From the NCBI GenBank assembly GCA_018882625.1, contig VERO01000006.1, positions 1 through 22,532 of the forward strand: a DNA stretch of 22,532 bases. The letters are read 5' to 3'. The position numbers and the translations under genes are program-made. The notes below the pieces were generated by a model that ran no database searches, had not been told where the DNA came from, and worked only from the letters and a program-made list of their open reading frames with translations. The stretch is from Phycisphaerales bacterium. Lineage in GTDB: Bacteria > Planctomycetota > Phycisphaerae > Phycisphaerales > SM1A02. Positions 22,085 through 22,532 of this stretch are shown one piece after another (within the stretch, counting starts at the first letter, position 1; the number at the start of each line of letters is the position of its first letter).

Positions 22085-22528
22085 TCACGCGGGTGGACCG
22101 CGGCTGCACCGAGCATCAAACCGACGAGCAGGCCCGCTGATCTCAGCACATGCGCTCAGCGTGCACAACAGCTCAGCTGGAGGGAGACACAGCGAATCCC
22201 TATCAGGCAGGCCGCCACCAGAATCGGGACCCGGCTCGTCTGAGTCTTCTCCCGATTCGCCCCATGCGACATCCCCCCGGGCAAGTTCCAGATGCCGCTG
22301 GGTCTGCTGGCTCCAATCGAGGTAGGCAGCATGGCGCTCGCCGCACCGCGCCTGCCGGCCGAGAAGGGAAGTGGCGGTGCCCCCGAACACGACCGACAGC
22401 ACCAGGAGTACGGCCGAGAGCGCACGGAAGCGCCTCAAAAATCGCTGTTCTTGCCCGCAATACGAACTAGCGCAACCTGGTGTCGCGCGTCGGGTCACGG
22501 GGGTCTGTCGCTCAGGGGACTCCACCAC
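22085..22528 (-). CDS. Small Cys-containing membrane or secreted protein (may extend past the window edge)
   Basis: The frame is open from 22528, where a GTG lies four bases from the window edge, to TGA at 22085: 147 residues. The true start may lie outside the window or further in. One hydrophobic segment (ALSAVLLVLSVVFGGTATSLL, in part) after an Arg-rich stretch looks like a signal anchor. The rest is polar with several Cys, including CLPPAELLC and ACAEISGPA near the end. I recognise no family. It is on the same strand as the efflux operon, 193 bases upstream, and could be part of the same transcript. Two alternative frames are also open here, so the gene itself is not certain. Confidence 0.4.
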   Translation of the reverse strand: MVESPERQTPVTRRATPGCASSYCGQEQRFLRRFRALSAVLLVLSVVFGGTATSLLGRQARCGERHAAYLDWSQQTQRHLELARGDVAWGESGEDSDEPGPDSGGGLPDRDSLCLPPAELLCTLSACAEISGPARRFDARCSRGPPA

Positions 22529-22532
22529 TGTG

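Noticed and set aside
1..22532. CRISPR arrays, tRNA or rRNA genes
   Set aside because: No regularly spaced direct repeats, cloverleaf-like segments or rRNA-like stretches were seen on reading both strands; a dedicated search was not possible.

Overview
The window is high-GC bacterial DNA with dense genes on both strands. Several traits point to a planctomycete, most likely of the class Phycisphaerae: an ECF sigma factor translationally coupled to a Ser/Thr kinase with a long helical C-terminal region; a secreted protein ending in the short PEP-CTERM-like tail (PAPG, hydrophobic stretch, RRRR) common in that class; and an ISL3-type element. This lineage call is inference from gene content. No rRNA or marker gene is present.

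Layout. 241-1686 (+): a CstB-like persulfide dioxygenase/rhodanese fusion. 1760-2659 (-): a SemiSWEET-like three-helix membrane protein and a thioredoxin-fold lipoprotein. 2677-5588 (+): an unrecognised four-helix membrane protein, a DinB-fold DUF1572 protein and a YcaQ/AlkX-type DNA glycosylase. 5583-5937 (-): a decayed two-gene nucleotidyltransferase module, with the enzyme gene broken by an in-frame stop and cut off at the glycosylase 3' end. 6073-6969 (-): the PEP-CTERM-like secreted protein. 7190-7960 (-): an ADP-ribosylglycohydrolase.

8305-14263 (+) is a phospho-signalling block: FHA-GAF-PP2C (SpoIIE-type) phosphatase, PPP-type metallophosphatase, ECF sigma factor, and membrane Ser/Thr kinase. 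The kinase start overlaps the sigma stop. Immediately downstream, 14285-15147 holds a small defective ISL3-family element. Both terminal inverted repeats are recognisable, but the transposase has apparently lost its whole catalytic core through two in-frame deletions. An orphan gene (15229-15723) follows.

15887-21891 (-) is a complete tripartite RND efflux operon in the order adaptor, HAE1-type pump, TolC-like outer-membrane factor. Two perfect inverted repeats lie just upstream of the adaptor. A small Cys-containing membrane/secreted ORF lies further upstream and runs to the window edge.

No tRNA, rRNA, CRISPR array or replication origin was seen. The most notable points are the doubly deleted ISL3 derivative, the fossil nucleotidyltransferase pair, the clustered kinase/phosphatase/FHA/sigma genes, and a TANNNT-N6-ATG arrangement at three genes that suggests leaderless transcription.
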